Assembly: GCF_004345645.1 (NCBI RefSeq)
Contig: NZ_SLWS01000022.1
Location: 1-64,000, forward strand
Direction of reading: 5' to 3'
DNA: 64,000 nucleotides
DNA from: Actinocrispum wychmicini
GTDB lineage: Bacteria; Actinomycetota; Actinomycetes; Mycobacteriales; Pseudonocardiaceae
Both the position numbers and the translations under genes were made by a program. The notes below the pieces were generated by a model that saw only the letters and a list, made by a program, of their open reading frames with translations, did not search any database and was not told where the DNA came from. Shown here piece after piece: positions 1-8,466 of the stretch; the first letter of the stretch is position 1; every line of letters begins with the position of its first letter.

Positions 1-2
1 TC

Positions 3-71
3 GCCCGCGAGATCTACCCCCGCCTCAAAGCCGACATCACCGACCTCAACAAAACCCACCCCACCACTTGA
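3..71 (+). CDS. 3' end of an unidentified gene (C-terminal 22 residues only)
   Basis: The frame beginning at base 3 reads AREIYPRLKADI...NKTHPTT and stops at TGA 69-71. Of the three forward frames it is the most protein-like, with a normal codon pattern, and the long inverted repeat at 101-176 follows closely as expected after a gene end. The tail loosely resembles the C-termini of actinomycete transposases, but 22 residues are too few to assign a family. It probably belongs to a neighbour outside the biosynthetic cluster. Confidence 0.35.
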   Translation, partial: AREIYPRLKADITDLNKTHPTT

Positions 72-499
72 CAACCCATAGGAGCTTCCTGGGCGCAGCC
101 AAATCACGGGTGTCAAGGGACCTGAAATCGGGAAGCAACCCCGAGATCCAACCGGGTCCCTTGACGCCCGTGATTTCCTTTGGCAGGTCGTACGGGAGGG
201 AACACGCCCCAACCCACCAGGAAACCCAACCCCGGCCCCCTCTTGGTGATCTGCCGCCCGGCGAGGGCAAACAGCGCGAAGCAAGCGGAACCCCAAGCGA
301 GAAGCAAGTGTGGGGCCCAGCGAGAAGCAAGCGGGCCTTGAGCGGGGGAAAGTGTGGAGCCGGCCGAGCAGCGAGTCCGACAAGGACAGCGGCAAAGCTA
401 ATGGTTTCCCCAGAGGACGGCTGTTGACACCGACACCCACCACCCGCCACCCCCATACTCGGCTGGGAGTGATACCACGAGGACACCAGGACGGTCGCC
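72..499. other. Non-coding stretch at the cluster border
   Basis: No convincing gene was found here. The frames open across 68-516 give low-complexity, arginine/proline-rich translations with no family resemblance and overlap each other on both strands. The stretch holds the inverted repeat at 101-176 and three degenerate copies of a gcgagaagcaag-like motif near 274, 298 and 322. A TTGACA at 424-429 has no properly spaced -10 partner. The promoter for the downstream operon should lie here, but I cannot point to it. Confidence 0.55.
101..176. repeat. Long near-perfect inverted repeat (22-bp arms)
   Basis: Arms 101-122 and 155-176 are reverse complements at 21 of 22 positions, with 32 bases between them. 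The structure starts 29 bases after the stop at 69-71. It could be a strong transcription terminator for the upstream gene, the folded end of a small non-autonomous element, or a dispersed intergenic repeat. The right arm has no uridine tract, so a classical intrinsic terminator is not assured. Confidence 0.8.
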
Positions 500-1147
500 A
501 TGCGTATGCCCGATGATCTGGAAGACATGGTTTACAGCGTGTACGGCACCACGGAGATCCATGTGAAGCCGTGTCCGTTCACTCCGGCTGAGATCGCCGA
601 GCTCGAGCAGACCAACGAGATGTTGATCTATGTGCCGCAGGAGATCTCCGAGGGGCAGATGATCGAGGCGGGCAAGTTGGTGTGCGGGTTCAACTGGGAG
701 GTCGACAAGGGCATGATCAACAGCCCGTTGACTGACGAGTCGCACTGGTTGGTGTGTTCGGCGTCGCCGATTCCGGAGATGCTGGGGCAGAGCACGACGG
801 CGATCTCCCGGGTGTACGAGGATGACGGCCTTGATGGTATGGACTTCCGGCGCTACCTGGCGTTCATTCTCACCTACCACCACCTTACCAACGAGTATCC
901 GGACTTCCGGCAGTGGTGTCTGCTGGTGGGTGGGAACTACGACCGTAGCGGGATCTCGCTGGTCGGGTTCGACAAGTTCGGTCACTTCGGCCACCACGGG
1001 TGGATGAAGAACTTCAAGGCGAAGATGGCCGGTGGGCGGTATGTGGCGTTCCCGCCGCGCAAGCACATCAACTCGGAGACCGAGAAGCTGCCGCGGCCGC
1101 GCCGTGGCGTGCGTGACAAGGCCGGCCACGACGCGGGCACGGACTGA
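500..1147 (+). CDS. Hypothetical protein, first gene of the cluster (215 aa)
   Basis: I do not recognise this family. The protein is acidic and rich in Tyr, Trp and Phe, with no signal peptide and no obvious membrane segment, so it is probably cytoplasmic. Notable patches are WLVCSASPIPE near residues 80-90 and a His/Phe-rich FDKFGHFGHHGW segment near 155-166. The last 25 residues form a basic, probably disordered tail. A second ATG two codons downstream (506) is an alternative start. The stop lies 11 bases before the carrier-protein start and a good ribosome site overlaps this spacer, so it is almost certainly co-transcribed with the carrier protein and halogenase. A role in making or handling the chlorinated, carrier-bound unit is inferred from position only. 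Confidence 0.8.
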   Translation: MRMPDDLEDMVYSVYGTTEIHVKPCPFTPAEIAELEQTNEMLIYVPQEISEGQMIEAGKLVCGFNWEVDKGMINSPLTDESHWLVCSASPIPEMLGQSTTAISRVYEDDGLDGMDFRRYLAFILTYHHLTNEYPDFRQWCLLVGGNYDRSGISLVGFDKFGHFGHHGWMKNFKAKMAGGRYVAFPPRKHINSETEKLPRPRRGVRDKAGHDAGTD

Positions 1148-1149
1148 CC

Positions 1150-1154
1150 GGAGG
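1150..1154 (+). promoter_or_regulatory. Ribosome binding site of the free-standing carrier protein
   Basis: GGAGG lies four bases upstream of the ATG at 1159, just after the previous stop at 1145-1147. It fixes the start of the small carrier protein. Confidence 0.75.
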
Positions 1155-1158
1155 AACA

Positions 1159-1434
1159 ATGAACGATCGCGCCGAACTGCTCGACAAGCTCGCCAAGTAC
1201 GTTGAGCTGGAGTTGTTGGACGGCAAGGACATCACGGACTTCACCACGACCACGCCGCTGTTGGAGTGGGGCCTGCTTAACTCCATTGAGACCGCGCGGC
1301 TGGTGGCGTACATCCGTGAGGAGTTCGGCATCCGGGTGCCGCCCACCGAGATGGTCAGCCGCAACTTCCAGGACATCGAGCGGATCGCGGACCTGGTCAG
1401 CGAGCTGCGCGCGCCCGCCGCGTTACCGAAATAA
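1159..1434 (+). CDS. Free-standing acyl/peptidyl carrier protein (91 aa)
   Basis: A discrete phosphopantetheine carrier of normal single-domain length. The helix-II motif reads EWGLLNSIET, so the modifiable serine is Ser42, in an N-S-I context rather than the usual D-S-L. That context is typical of stand-alone carriers that hold amino-acid or starter units, and unlike the GFDSL motif of the PKS ACPs downstream. It sits between the unknown gene at 500-1147 and the halogenase, with only 26 bases before the latter, so the natural inference is that the halogenase acts on a substrate tethered here. A rare TTA leucine codon lies at 1423-1425, near the C-terminus. Confidence 0.9.
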   Translation: MNDRAELLDKLAKYVELELLDGKDITDFTTTTPLLEWGLLNSIETARLVAYIREEFGIRVPPTEMVSRNFQDIERIADLVSELRAPAALPK

Positions 1435-1460
1435 CCCAGCCCCGAACGAAAGAGACAAGC

Positions 1461-2816
1461 GTGTCCGGTGAATACGACTACGATGTAGGCATCATCGGCG
1501 GTGGCCCCGCGGGGTCCACCCTGGCCTCGTATCTGGCGAAGGCGGGACTGTCGATCGCCGTGTTCGAAAGCGAGGTGTTCCCCCGGGAGCACGTCGGTGA
1601 GTCCCTTGTGCCCGCGGTCATCCCGGTCATGCACGACATCGGCGTGATCTCGAAGATCGAGACGGGCGGGTTCCCGCGCAAGTACGGTGCCGCGTGGACG
1701 TCCGCGGACACCCGGCCGACGAGCACGATGGACTTCGACGCCGGCTCGCACGGCCTCGGCGTGGCGGAGATCGCGTACGAGGAACGTGACCAGAAGGGCG
1801 TGGACCGGGTCTACGCCTGGCATGTCGACCGCGGCGAGTTCGACCAGGTGTTGTTGAAGCACGCCGAGGAGCTCGGCGCCAAGGTGTACCAGGGCACCCG
1901 GGTCAACCGGGTGGACTTCACCGATCCGGACCGGCCGCTGATGCGGGTGAAGATCGGTCAGCAGGCGGTGGACGTGCCGGTGCGGATGGTGGTGGACGCC
2001 AGCGGCCGGCAGACCCTGTTGGGCAGCCAGCTGAAGGTCAAGGTGCCGGACGCGGTGTTCAACCAGTACGCGGTGCACACCTGGTTCGAGGGCCTTGACC
2101 GGGTGGCGCTGGCCCGCCGGCCCGAGGACGCCGACTACATCCACGTGCACTTCCTGCCCCAGGAGGACACCTGGGTGTGGCAGATCCCGATCACCGAGAC
2201 GATCACCTCGATCGGTGTGGTCACGCAGAAGGAACGGTTCAAGGCCCACAAGGACAACTTGGACACGTTCTTCTGGGACTCGGTCGGCAGCCGGCCGGAA
2301 CTGCTGGACGCCCTGAAGAACTCCAAGCAGGTGCGGCAGTTCAAGACCGAGGGCGACTACAGCTACGGCATGAAGCAGATCTCCGGCGACGCCATGCTGC
2401 TGATCGGCGACGCGGCCCGGTTCGTCGACCCGATCTTCTCCAGCGGGGTCAGCGTCGCCATGAACAGCGGACGCCTGGCCGCCAAGGACATCATCGCGGC
2501 GCACGCGGCCGGTGACTTCCGCAAGGAGCGGTTCGACAACTATGTCAACACGCTCCGCCGTGGCGTGAACATCTGGTACGACTTCATCTCCATGTACTAC
2601 CGGCTCAACGTGCTGTTCACCGCGTTCATCGACGACCCGCGGTACCGCACGGACGTCATCCAGATGCTGCAGGGTGACGTGTACGACGCCGAGGAGCCCG
2701 AGGCCCTCACCGCCATGAAGGAGTACGTCGCCGCCGTGGAGGCCGATCCGACGCACCTGTGGCACCGTCACCTGGGCAACCTGAAGGCGTCCTCCTCCGC
2801 GCTCGCGCTCTTCTGA
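1461..2816 (+). CDS. FADH2-dependent halogenase (451 aa)
   Basis: Flavin-dependent halogenases use FADH2, O2 and halide to form hypohalous acid, which is passed to an active-site lysine. Seen here: the nucleotide-binding GGGPAGS (residues 13-19), EHVGESLVPA (43-52), Lys74 in FPRKYGAAW as the likely catalytic lysine, the halogenase signature WVWQIP (238-243), and the second flavin motif GDAARFVDP near 316-324. The length and ESLVPA segment resemble the subgroup that works on carrier-bound substrates (CndH / PltA / CmlS-like) rather than the larger tryptophan halogenases. The GTG start has only a weak purine-rich stretch upstream. A partner flavin reductase is not in the window. Whether the substrate is an aromatic or an enolisable acyl group cannot be read from the sequence. 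Confidence 0.93.
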   Translation: MSGEYDYDVGIIGGGPAGSTLASYLAKAGLSIAVFESEVFPREHVGESLVPAVIPVMHDIGVISKIETGGFPRKYGAAWTSADTRPTSTMDFDAGSHGLGVAEIAYEERDQKGVDRVYAWHVDRGEFDQVLLKHAEELGAKVYQGTRVNRVDFTDPDRPLMRVKIGQQAVDVPVRMVVDASGRQTLLGSQLKVKVPDAVFNQYAVHTWFEGLDRVALARRPEDADYIHVHFLPQEDTWVWQIPITETITSIGVVTQKERFKAHKDNLDTFFWDSVGSRPELLDALKNSKQVRQFKTEGDYSYGMKQISGDAMLLIGDAARFVDPIFSSGVSVAMNSGRLAAKDIIAAHAAGDFRKERFDNYVNTLRRGVNIWYDFISMYYRLNVLFTAFIDDPRYRTDVIQMLQGDVYDAEEPEALTAMKEYVAAVEADPTHLWHRHLGNLKASSSALALF

Positions 2817-2833
2817 CCGGTATCGAGCATCGT

Positions 2834-2866
2834 CCGCGCCGGCTGCGACAAACACCGCCGGCGCGG
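2834..2866 (+). terminator. GC-rich stem-loop between halogenase and antiporter
   Basis: Perfect 10-bp arms (2834-2843 and 2857-2866) enclose a 13-base loop in the 63-base gap between the halogenase stop and the next start. Only GCGTTT follows, so it is a weak terminator at best. It may instead attenuate transcription or protect the upstream mRNA. Confidence 0.45.
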
Positions 2867-2879
2867 GCGTTTCCAGGGA

Positions 2880-4280
2880 GTGACATTGTCCGCCACTGAT
2901 GAAAGCTACGTGACCGGCGTGCGGGTTCGCCGTACCGTGCGGCTTGTCGTGCCGTACCTGGGGCTCGTGGTTGTCCCGGTCATCCTCGGCGTCCTGCTGC
3001 TGCAGACGCAGAACGGCGGCGCGGCCACGACCGAACACCCGGCGGCCACGGACCCGTTCGCGAAGCTGCTGTTCGCGGTGCCGGTGATCTTCGTCGCCTG
3101 CCGGGTGGTCGCCTGGCTGTTCGGGCGGATCGGCCAGCCGCCGGTGATCGGTGAGATCGTGGCGGGCATTCTGCTGGGCCCGTCGCTGCTTGGCTGGGTG
3201 TGGCCGGCCGGATACGGCTGGCTCTTCCCGGCGTACCTGGCGCCGGCGATCAACATGCTCGCCCAGGTCGGCCTGGTCCTGTTCATGTTCCTGGTCGGCC
3301 ACGAGCTGAACCTGGCGTTGCTGCGCCGGCGGACCAGGGCGGCGGTGATGGTCAGTCACGCCAGCATCGCCTTGCCGTTCCTGGCCGGAATCCTGCTGGC
3401 GTTGCAGATGTACAAGCCGCTGGGCGGCGGCGTGCAGCCGACGGCTTTCGCCTTGTTCATCGCGGTGTCGATGAGCATCACGGCATTCCCCGTGCTGGCA
3501 CGCATTCTGACCGACCGGAAGATGAATGGCCAGCCCCTGGCGTCGTTGGCCTTGACGTGCGCCGCGGTGGACGACGTGACAGCCTGGTGCCTGCTGGCGC
3601 TGGTGACCGCGATCGCGACCGGCACCTCGGTGGCCGCGACCGCCTTGACTGTACTGCTGTCACTGGTTTTCTTCGCACTCATGATCTTCGTAGTACGTCC
3701 GTTGCTGGATCGCCTGCTGGCGCGCCGCGTGATCCCGGACGGCGCCGTGCTCCCCGTGCTGCTGGCCGGGTTGATGCTGGCCGCGCTGGCCACGAACTCG
3801 ATCGGCATCCACCCGATCTTCGGCGCGTTCCTGTTCGGCGTCATCACGCCGCGCGGTGTGCTCAAAGTGGAGCGGGCCACGGACCAGATGCGCGGCCTGA
3901 CAATGACATTCCTGCTGCCGTTGTTCTTCGTCTACACTGGACTGCGCACGAAGTTCGGCCTGCTCGGCGACGACTGGGGCCTATGGGGTTGGTGTGCGCT
4001 GATCACGGCGGTCGCGATCGTCGCGAAGTGGGCCGGCAGTCTCGGTGCCGCACGCCTGTCCGGTGTCGGGTGGCGTGAGTCGTGGGGCATCGGCGCGTTG
4101 ATGAACTGCCGTGGGCTGACCGAGCTGGTGGTGTTGAACATCGGGCTCGACCTGAAGATCATCAGTCCGACGGTGTTCGCGATGCTGGTGATCATGACGC
4201 TGGTCACCACCATGCTGACCGCGCCCGCGCTGACCGTGATCGAACGCTTCCTGCCCGACCGCGCCCCGGCAGTGGGCTGA
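2880..4280 (+). CDS. Cation/proton antiporter, CPA2 family (466 aa)
   Basis: A polytopic membrane protein with about a dozen hydrophobic segments. The family hallmark GEIVAGILLGPS is at residues 91-102, with a conserved NCRGLTELVVLN segment late in the protein. CPA2 proteins exchange Na+ or K+ for H+. Antiporters of this type recur in actinomycete antibiotic clusters (for example glycopeptide clusters), where they are thought to help export or pH balance; the role here is inferred. Start choice: GTG 2880 directly abuts the Shine-Dalgarno AGGGAG (2874-2879), while TTG 2886 lies six bases after it, so the true start may be 2886 (464 aa). Its stop is two bases before the next gene's ATG, implying translational coupling. 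Confidence 0.9.
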   Translation: MTLSATDESYVTGVRVRRTVRLVVPYLGLVVVPVILGVLLLQTQNGGAATTEHPAATDPFAKLLFAVPVIFVACRVVAWLFGRIGQPPVIGEIVAGILLGPSLLGWVWPAGYGWLFPAYLAPAINMLAQVGLVLFMFLVGHELNLALLRRRTRAAVMVSHASIALPFLAGILLALQMYKPLGGGVQPTAFALFIAVSMSITAFPVLARILTDRKMNGQPLASLALTCAAVDDVTAWCLLALVTAIATGTSVAATALTVLLSLVFFALMIFVVRPLLDRLLARRVIPDGAVLPVLLAGLMLAALATNSIGIHPIFGAFLFGVITPRGVLKVERATDQMRGLTMTFLLPLFFVYTGLRTKFGLLGDDWGLWGWCALITAVAIVAKWAGSLGAARLSGVGWRESWGIGALMNCRGLTELVVLNIGLDLKIISPTVFAMLVIMTLVTTMLTAPALTVIERFLPDRAPAVG

Positions 4281-4282
4281 CC

Positions 4283-7153
4283 ATGTTCTCGAGGGCGGTC
4301 TCGCCGAGTGAGTGGTGGTTCGTCGGCCACCCGAAGAGCGCCACGCCGGTCGTGCAACTCGTGGTCGAAGGAGACGGCGAGATCACCTTGCCAGACCTCG
4401 CCCATGCCGTCGCGGTGGCGTCCGAAGCCTGTCCCGGCGCTCGACTGTCCCGTGTGGACCGGACCTGGGTGGACTCCGGGAAGGCGCCCCGGGTCCGACA
4501 GGTGCCCAAGGGCGACCTGACCACGATGGCGGCCACGCACAGGCCTATTGACGGCTGTGAAGTGCTTTTGCTCCCGGGCGCAGTGGTGTTCCGGGCCGCG
4601 CATGCCGTGATGGACGGGCACGGCGTGCTCACGTGGGCAACGGACGTCTTCCGCGTGTTGCGCGGCGAACAACCCGAAGGCGCCACGTCCACGATGACCG
4701 AGACCGACCTGCTCGACCGGCTCGGGGTCACCAACAACGAGACCCGGCCGCCGTTGGAGTGCCCGTCACCGCTCGGCCAACCACAGCGGACCTGGCGTCG
4801 ACGGACCCTGTGGCGCCGTCTGACCATCGACGGCACCCACCCAGCGCTCGTCGCCAAAGTCGCCACGGCACTGACAGCGATCTACGGCCTGGAAACAGCG
4901 CACTACGCGATCGCGGTCGACTTACGCCGCCACACGCCGGAGGAGCTGTCAACAGCGAATCTGTCCCAAAGCACTGTGTACGAAGTTCACAGCTCTGATC
5001 AATGGGACGGAGTACACGAGCGACTGCTGCGCGCGCTGGCCGAGAAGCGTGAACTGTCCGGCCGCGTCGACCCGGCGATCCTCAAGATGCCAGTGCCGGT
5101 GATGCGGGCCCTCATCAAGGTCCTGGACGTCAGGTCGGCCCGACGCAACCGGTACGCCGCCACCTCCACGCTGTCCCACCTGGGACGCGTTGACCTCAAC
5201 ACCCTCAGCACCCCATCTTTCCACGCCTTCACGGTGTACTCACTGTCCACATTGTCCACAGCGGGCCCACCGGAAGTGAACATGGTGGAGTGCGCCGGCC
5301 GGACCGAGATCACCCTGGTCTGGTGTGACGAGCCAGGAATGGCCGCGCGCGCCGACGACGTCCTCGCGTGGCTACGGGACACCTTGTCCCCGAACACCGA
5401 ATGGGAAGGCAACGACACTGCCCGGCCCGCGCGGACAGGCACAGTCGTGAGCGCGTTCCGTGAGCAGGCCGCGCGGACCCCGGCCGCGATCGCCTTGCGC
5501 TGGCCGGACGGCGAGATGACGTACGCCGAACTGGACCGTCGGTCCAGTTTTGTCGCCGGGGAGCTGCGGTCGCGGGGCGCCGGCCGGGACGTGGTCGTCG
5601 GCGTGCTCGCCGACCGGTCACCCGAGACGGTCACCGCGCTGTGGGGCGTGCTCAAGTCCGGCGCCGCGTATCTACCGCTGGACCCAGCGCACCCGGACGC
5701 GAGGATCAACGAACTGCTGGCCGACGCCAAGGCGCTGATGTGCGTCACCCGACGAACGGACCAGGAGCGCCCGCACGGCTGCCCGACCGTGGTGATCGAC
5801 GACATCGAGTTCGAAAATGACACAGACGTACCCGAGGTGGACGCGGGTTCGCTGGCGTACGTGATCTACACGTCGGGGTCCACCGGACGGCCCAAGGGGG
5901 TCGAGATCGAGCACGGCAGCCTGGTCAACTACACCCGGTGGGCGGCCGACCGGCTGGGTGTCGACTCGGACTCGTGTTTCGGGCTGTTCACGTCACTGGC
6001 GTTCGACCTGCCGAACACCGCGCTGTACCTGCCGTTACTGGCCGGCGGGACGCTCGTGCTGGTCGCGGACGAGCCGAACCACGTGAGCCTGCGGTACCTG
6101 GTGGAGGAGTCGGGCGTGAACTCGCTGAAGCTCACGCCGTCGCACCTGGACCTGATCCTGCGGCTCGGTCTGGCGCCGCGTGGCTTCCGGCTGCTCGTGG
6201 TGGGTGGCGAGCAGTTGCGCCAGGACCTGGCGGCCGAGGCCCGCCGGGTCTTCGGGTGCCGCGTGGTCAACCACTACGGCCCGACCGAGGCGACGGTCGG
6301 GTGCCTGGCCCACGAGTACGACCCGGAGCAGGACACCGATCCGGCCGTGCCGATCGGTCGCCCGGCCGACAACACCGCCGCGTACCTGCTGGACCCGCAA
6401 CGCCGGTTCGTCAGCCCTGGTGAAGCCGGGGAGCTGTACGTGGGCGGCGCGCAGGTGGCGCGTGGCTACCGCGGGCGGCCGGACCTGGACCGCGAGCGGT
6501 TCGTCCGGATGGCGGACGGCCGCCGGGTCTACCGCACCGGTGATCTGGCCCGGCTGCTGCCGACCGGCGAGGTCGAGTACCTCGGTCGCGCTGACGACCA
6601 GGTCAAGGTGCTCGGGCACCGGGTCGAACCGGCTGAGGTCGCCCGAGTCCTCGAAGACCATCCCGGCGTGACCCGGGCCGTCGTCGTACCTCGCCGCAAC
6701 AGCCTGCACGCTTACGCTGTGTCCACAGTGGATGGTGATGTGCTGCGGGCGTTTTTGACCGAGCGGCTGCCGAGGTATCTCGTACCGGCCGCGGTTATTG
6801 TCGTGCCGGAGATCCCGCAGACCGCCAACGGCAAGGTCGACGTGCGCGCGCTACCGGATCTGGTGATCCAGGAGGCGACGGCCGAGCGCGACGACGTCGG
6901 CGAGGCCGTGGCCGCCGTCTGGGCCGACACACTCAGTGTCGACATGGGCCGGCTGGACGACGACGCCGACTTCCACCGGCTCGGTGGGGATTCCGTGCTG
7001 CTGCTGTCCATGTTGGCCGGGGTGTGCCGGGACGTGGTCGGGTCGGACGGCGAGCAGGCGTTCATGGCCGAGCTGGGCCAGATGATCCGCGAGCCGACCT
7101 TGGAACGGGTCAGCGCGGTGGCCCGAAAGGTGCTCGCGCACCCGGAATCCTGA
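4283..7153 (+). CDS. Condensation-like / adenylation (aspartate-type) / carrier protein (956 aa)
   Basis: A starter-unit NRPS-like protein in three parts. Residues 1-370 form a short condensation/acyltransferase-like domain with a single-His active motif HAVMDGHG (His107, Asp111). Residues 385-860 are an adenylation domain with YTSGSTGRPKG (529-539), HYGPTE (664-669), YRTGD (750-754) and Lys851 in NGKVD. Residues 870-950 are a carrier with LGGDS (Ser904). Reading the ten specificity positions by motif alignment (575, 576, 579, 616, 639, 641, 664, 672, 673, 851) gives DLTKVGHVGK, essentially the published aspartate code (DLTKVGHIGK type); 3-methylaspartate or similar stays possible. The ATG at 4283 follows the antiporter stop by two bases. 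Two TTA codons (4922, 6035) suggest bldA dependence. Inference: it activates the starter for the PKS. Confidence 0.88.
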   Translation: MFSRAVSPSEWWFVGHPKSATPVVQLVVEGDGEITLPDLAHAVAVASEACPGARLSRVDRTWVDSGKAPRVRQVPKGDLTTMAATHRPIDGCEVLLLPGAVVFRAAHAVMDGHGVLTWATDVFRVLRGEQPEGATSTMTETDLLDRLGVTNNETRPPLECPSPLGQPQRTWRRRTLWRRLTIDGTHPALVAKVATALTAIYGLETAHYAIAVDLRRHTPEELSTANLSQSTVYEVHSSDQWDGVHERLLRALAEKRELSGRVDPAILKMPVPVMRALIKVLDVRSARRNRYAATSTLSHLGRVDLNTLSTPSFHAFTVYSLSTLSTAGPPEVNMVECAGRTEITLVWCDEPGMAARADDVLAWLRDTLSPNTEWEGNDTARPARTGTVVSAFREQAARTPAAIALRWPDGEMTYAELDRRSSFVAGELRSRGAGRDVVVGVLADRSPETVTALWGVLKSGAAYLPLDPAHPDARINELLADAKALMCVTRRTDQERPHGCPTVVIDDIEFENDTDVPEVDAGSLAYVIYTSGSTGRPKGVEIEHGSLVNYTRWAADRLGVDSDSCFGLFTSLAFDLPNTALYLPLLAGGTLVLVADEPNHVSLRYLVEESGVNSLKLTPSHLDLILRLGLAPRGFRLLVVGGEQLRQDLAAEARRVFGCRVVNHYGPTEATVGCLAHEYDPEQDTDPAVPIGRPADNTAAYLLDPQRRFVSPGEAGELYVGGAQVARGYRGRPDLDRERFVRMADGRRVYRTGDLARLLPTGEVEYLGRADDQVKVLGHRVEPAEVARVLEDHPGVTRAVVVPRRNSLHAYAVSTVDGDVLRAFLTERLPRYLVPAAVIVVPEIPQTANGKVDVRALPDLVIQEATAERDDVGEAVAAVWADTLSVDMGRLDDDADFHRLGGDSVLLLSMLAGVCRDVVGSDGEQAFMAELGQMIREPTLERVSAVARKVLAHPES

Positions 7154-7165
7154 TCGGAGCAGCCC

Positions 7166-8371
7166 ATGCGAGACCCGGCAGTCATCCCCACCCGGCGGAC
7201 GTGCCCGTTCGACCCGCCCGGCGAGTACGCGCGGCTGCGCGAGCAGGACCCGGTCAGCCGGGTCGAGTTCCAGGTGACGCCGAACGGCATGACCGGCTGG
7301 CTGGTCACCCGGCACGACGACGTCCGCGCGGTGCTGGCGGATCCTCGGTTCAGCCGCCGCAACGAACTGCTGGCGCACGTGCTCGCGCCGACGTTCCCGA
7401 TCGACTCGTACGACCCGCCCGCGGCCGAACCTGGGGCGTTCAACAAGATGGACGCGCCGGAGCACACCCGGTACCGCAAGATGCTCGCCGGGTACTTCTC
7501 CGTGCGGCGGACGCGTGAGCTGGAGCCGTTGATCGAGAAGGTCGCTGCGGACTGTCTGGACGCCATGGCCGCCACCGGATCGCCCGCGGACCTGCTCGCC
7601 GAGTACGCGGAACCGCTGCCGTCCAGGGTGATGTGCGAGATGATCGGCGTGCCGGAGGCGGACCGACGCAGCATCCTGCACCACTTCTCGGTGATTTTCC
7701 GGTTGACGTACACGGTGGCGGAACTCATCGATTCAGTGGGCGTGGTCACCGAGCTGTTCACGTCGTTGGTGCGCCGGAAGCTCGCCGAGGGCGGCGAGGA
7801 CATCCTCGGCGTGTTGGCGTCGTCGGGCGAGATGTCCGAACAGGAGCTGGTGAACATCGCGTGGGTGCTGATCGGCGGGGCGTTCGACACGACCACGAAC
7901 ATGCTGGCGTTGGGCACGTTCGCGCTGCTGGAGAACCCCGATCAGGCGGCGTTGCTGCGAAAGCAGCCCGAGCTGATGGACAACGCGATCGAGGAACTCC
8001 TGCGTTACCTGACGATCTCGCATCTCGGGGCGAGCCGCTGCGCGATCGAGGACGTCACCGTGAACGGGACGGCCATCGAGGCCGGTCAGACGGTCGTGGT
8101 GTCTTTGCCCGCCGCCAACCGTGACCCGGCCAAGTATGACGCCCCGGACCGGCTCGACCTGGCGCGGTCGGCGCGCGGCCATGTGGCGTTCGGATACGGG
8201 CCACACCAATGCATCGGGCAGCATCATGCCCGGATCGTGCTCAAGGTTGGTTTCCGGGCCCTGTTGGACCGGTTCCCCGACCTTCGGCTGGCTGTGCCGG
8301 CCGGCGCGATCGAGACCTCCGAGGACGTTCAGCACTACGGTGTGCGCGCGTTGCCTGTCGCGTGGAATTAG
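7166..8371 (+). CDS. Cytochrome P450 monooxygenase (401 aa)
   Basis: A soluble bacterial class I P450 of normal length. Seen: the heme loop FGYGPHQCIG with Cys349, the I-helix oxygen-activation stretch GGAFDTTT (237-244), and the K-helix ExxR (Glu277-Arg280). The ATG follows a GGAG and lies 12 bases after the previous stop. Ferredoxin and reductase partners are not in the window. It could hydroxylate the carrier-bound amino-acid starter (several P450s next to NRPS starter proteins do this) or tailor the finished polyketide. Its position directly after the adenylation/carrier gene favours the former, but only weakly. Confidence 0.95.
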   Translation: MRDPAVIPTRRTCPFDPPGEYARLREQDPVSRVEFQVTPNGMTGWLVTRHDDVRAVLADPRFSRRNELLAHVLAPTFPIDSYDPPAAEPGAFNKMDAPEHTRYRKMLAGYFSVRRTRELEPLIEKVAADCLDAMAATGSPADLLAEYAEPLPSRVMCEMIGVPEADRRSILHHFSVIFRLTYTVAELIDSVGVVTELFTSLVRRKLAEGGEDILGVLASSGEMSEQELVNIAWVLIGGAFDTTTNMLALGTFALLENPDQAALLRKQPELMDNAIEELLRYLTISHLGASRCAIEDVTVNGTAIEAGQTVVVSLPAANRDPAKYDAPDRLDLARSARGHVAFGYGPHQCIGQHHARIVLKVGFRALLDRFPDLRLAVPAGAIETSEDVQHYGVRALPVAWN

Positions 8372-8454
8372 GGATTCTCCTTGACGTTGGGGTGATCTCT
8401 GGTTCGCCTGGTCGCGGTGTGGTGACCTGGTATCCGGGTCGATCCGAACGCCGG

Positions 8455-8460
8455 AAGGAG
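8455..8460 (+). promoter_or_regulatory. Ribosome binding site deciding the 2,3-dehydratase start
   Basis: AAGGAG lies six bases upstream of the ATG at 8467. The reading frame is open upstream to about 8209 inside the P450 gene, so this site is the main evidence for starting at 8467. Confidence 0.8.
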
Positions 8461-8466
8461 CTCGCG

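Noticed and set aside
68..427. 119-codon frame in the left border region
   Set aside because: No ribosome site, overlaps the inverted repeat and a minus-strand frame, and the composition is not protein-like.
424..459. Possible promoter: TTGACA at 424-429 with CATACT at 454-459
   Set aside because: The spacing is 24 bases, too long for a sigma70-type promoter.
1068..3359. Long minus-strand open frame opposite the halogenase and antiporter
   Set aside because: Arg/Val/His-rich shadow of the + strand genes caused by high GC; the + strand frames show clear family motifs.
5400..7153. Proline adenylation leading to a pyrrole starter
   Set aside because: The code read from the motifs is the aspartate type, and no prolyl-carrier dehydrogenase is present in the window.
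8382..8466. Possible promoter in the 95-base gap before the sugar genes (TTGACG at 8382-8387)
   Set aside because: No -10 box at suitable spacing; the gap is short and read-through is likely.
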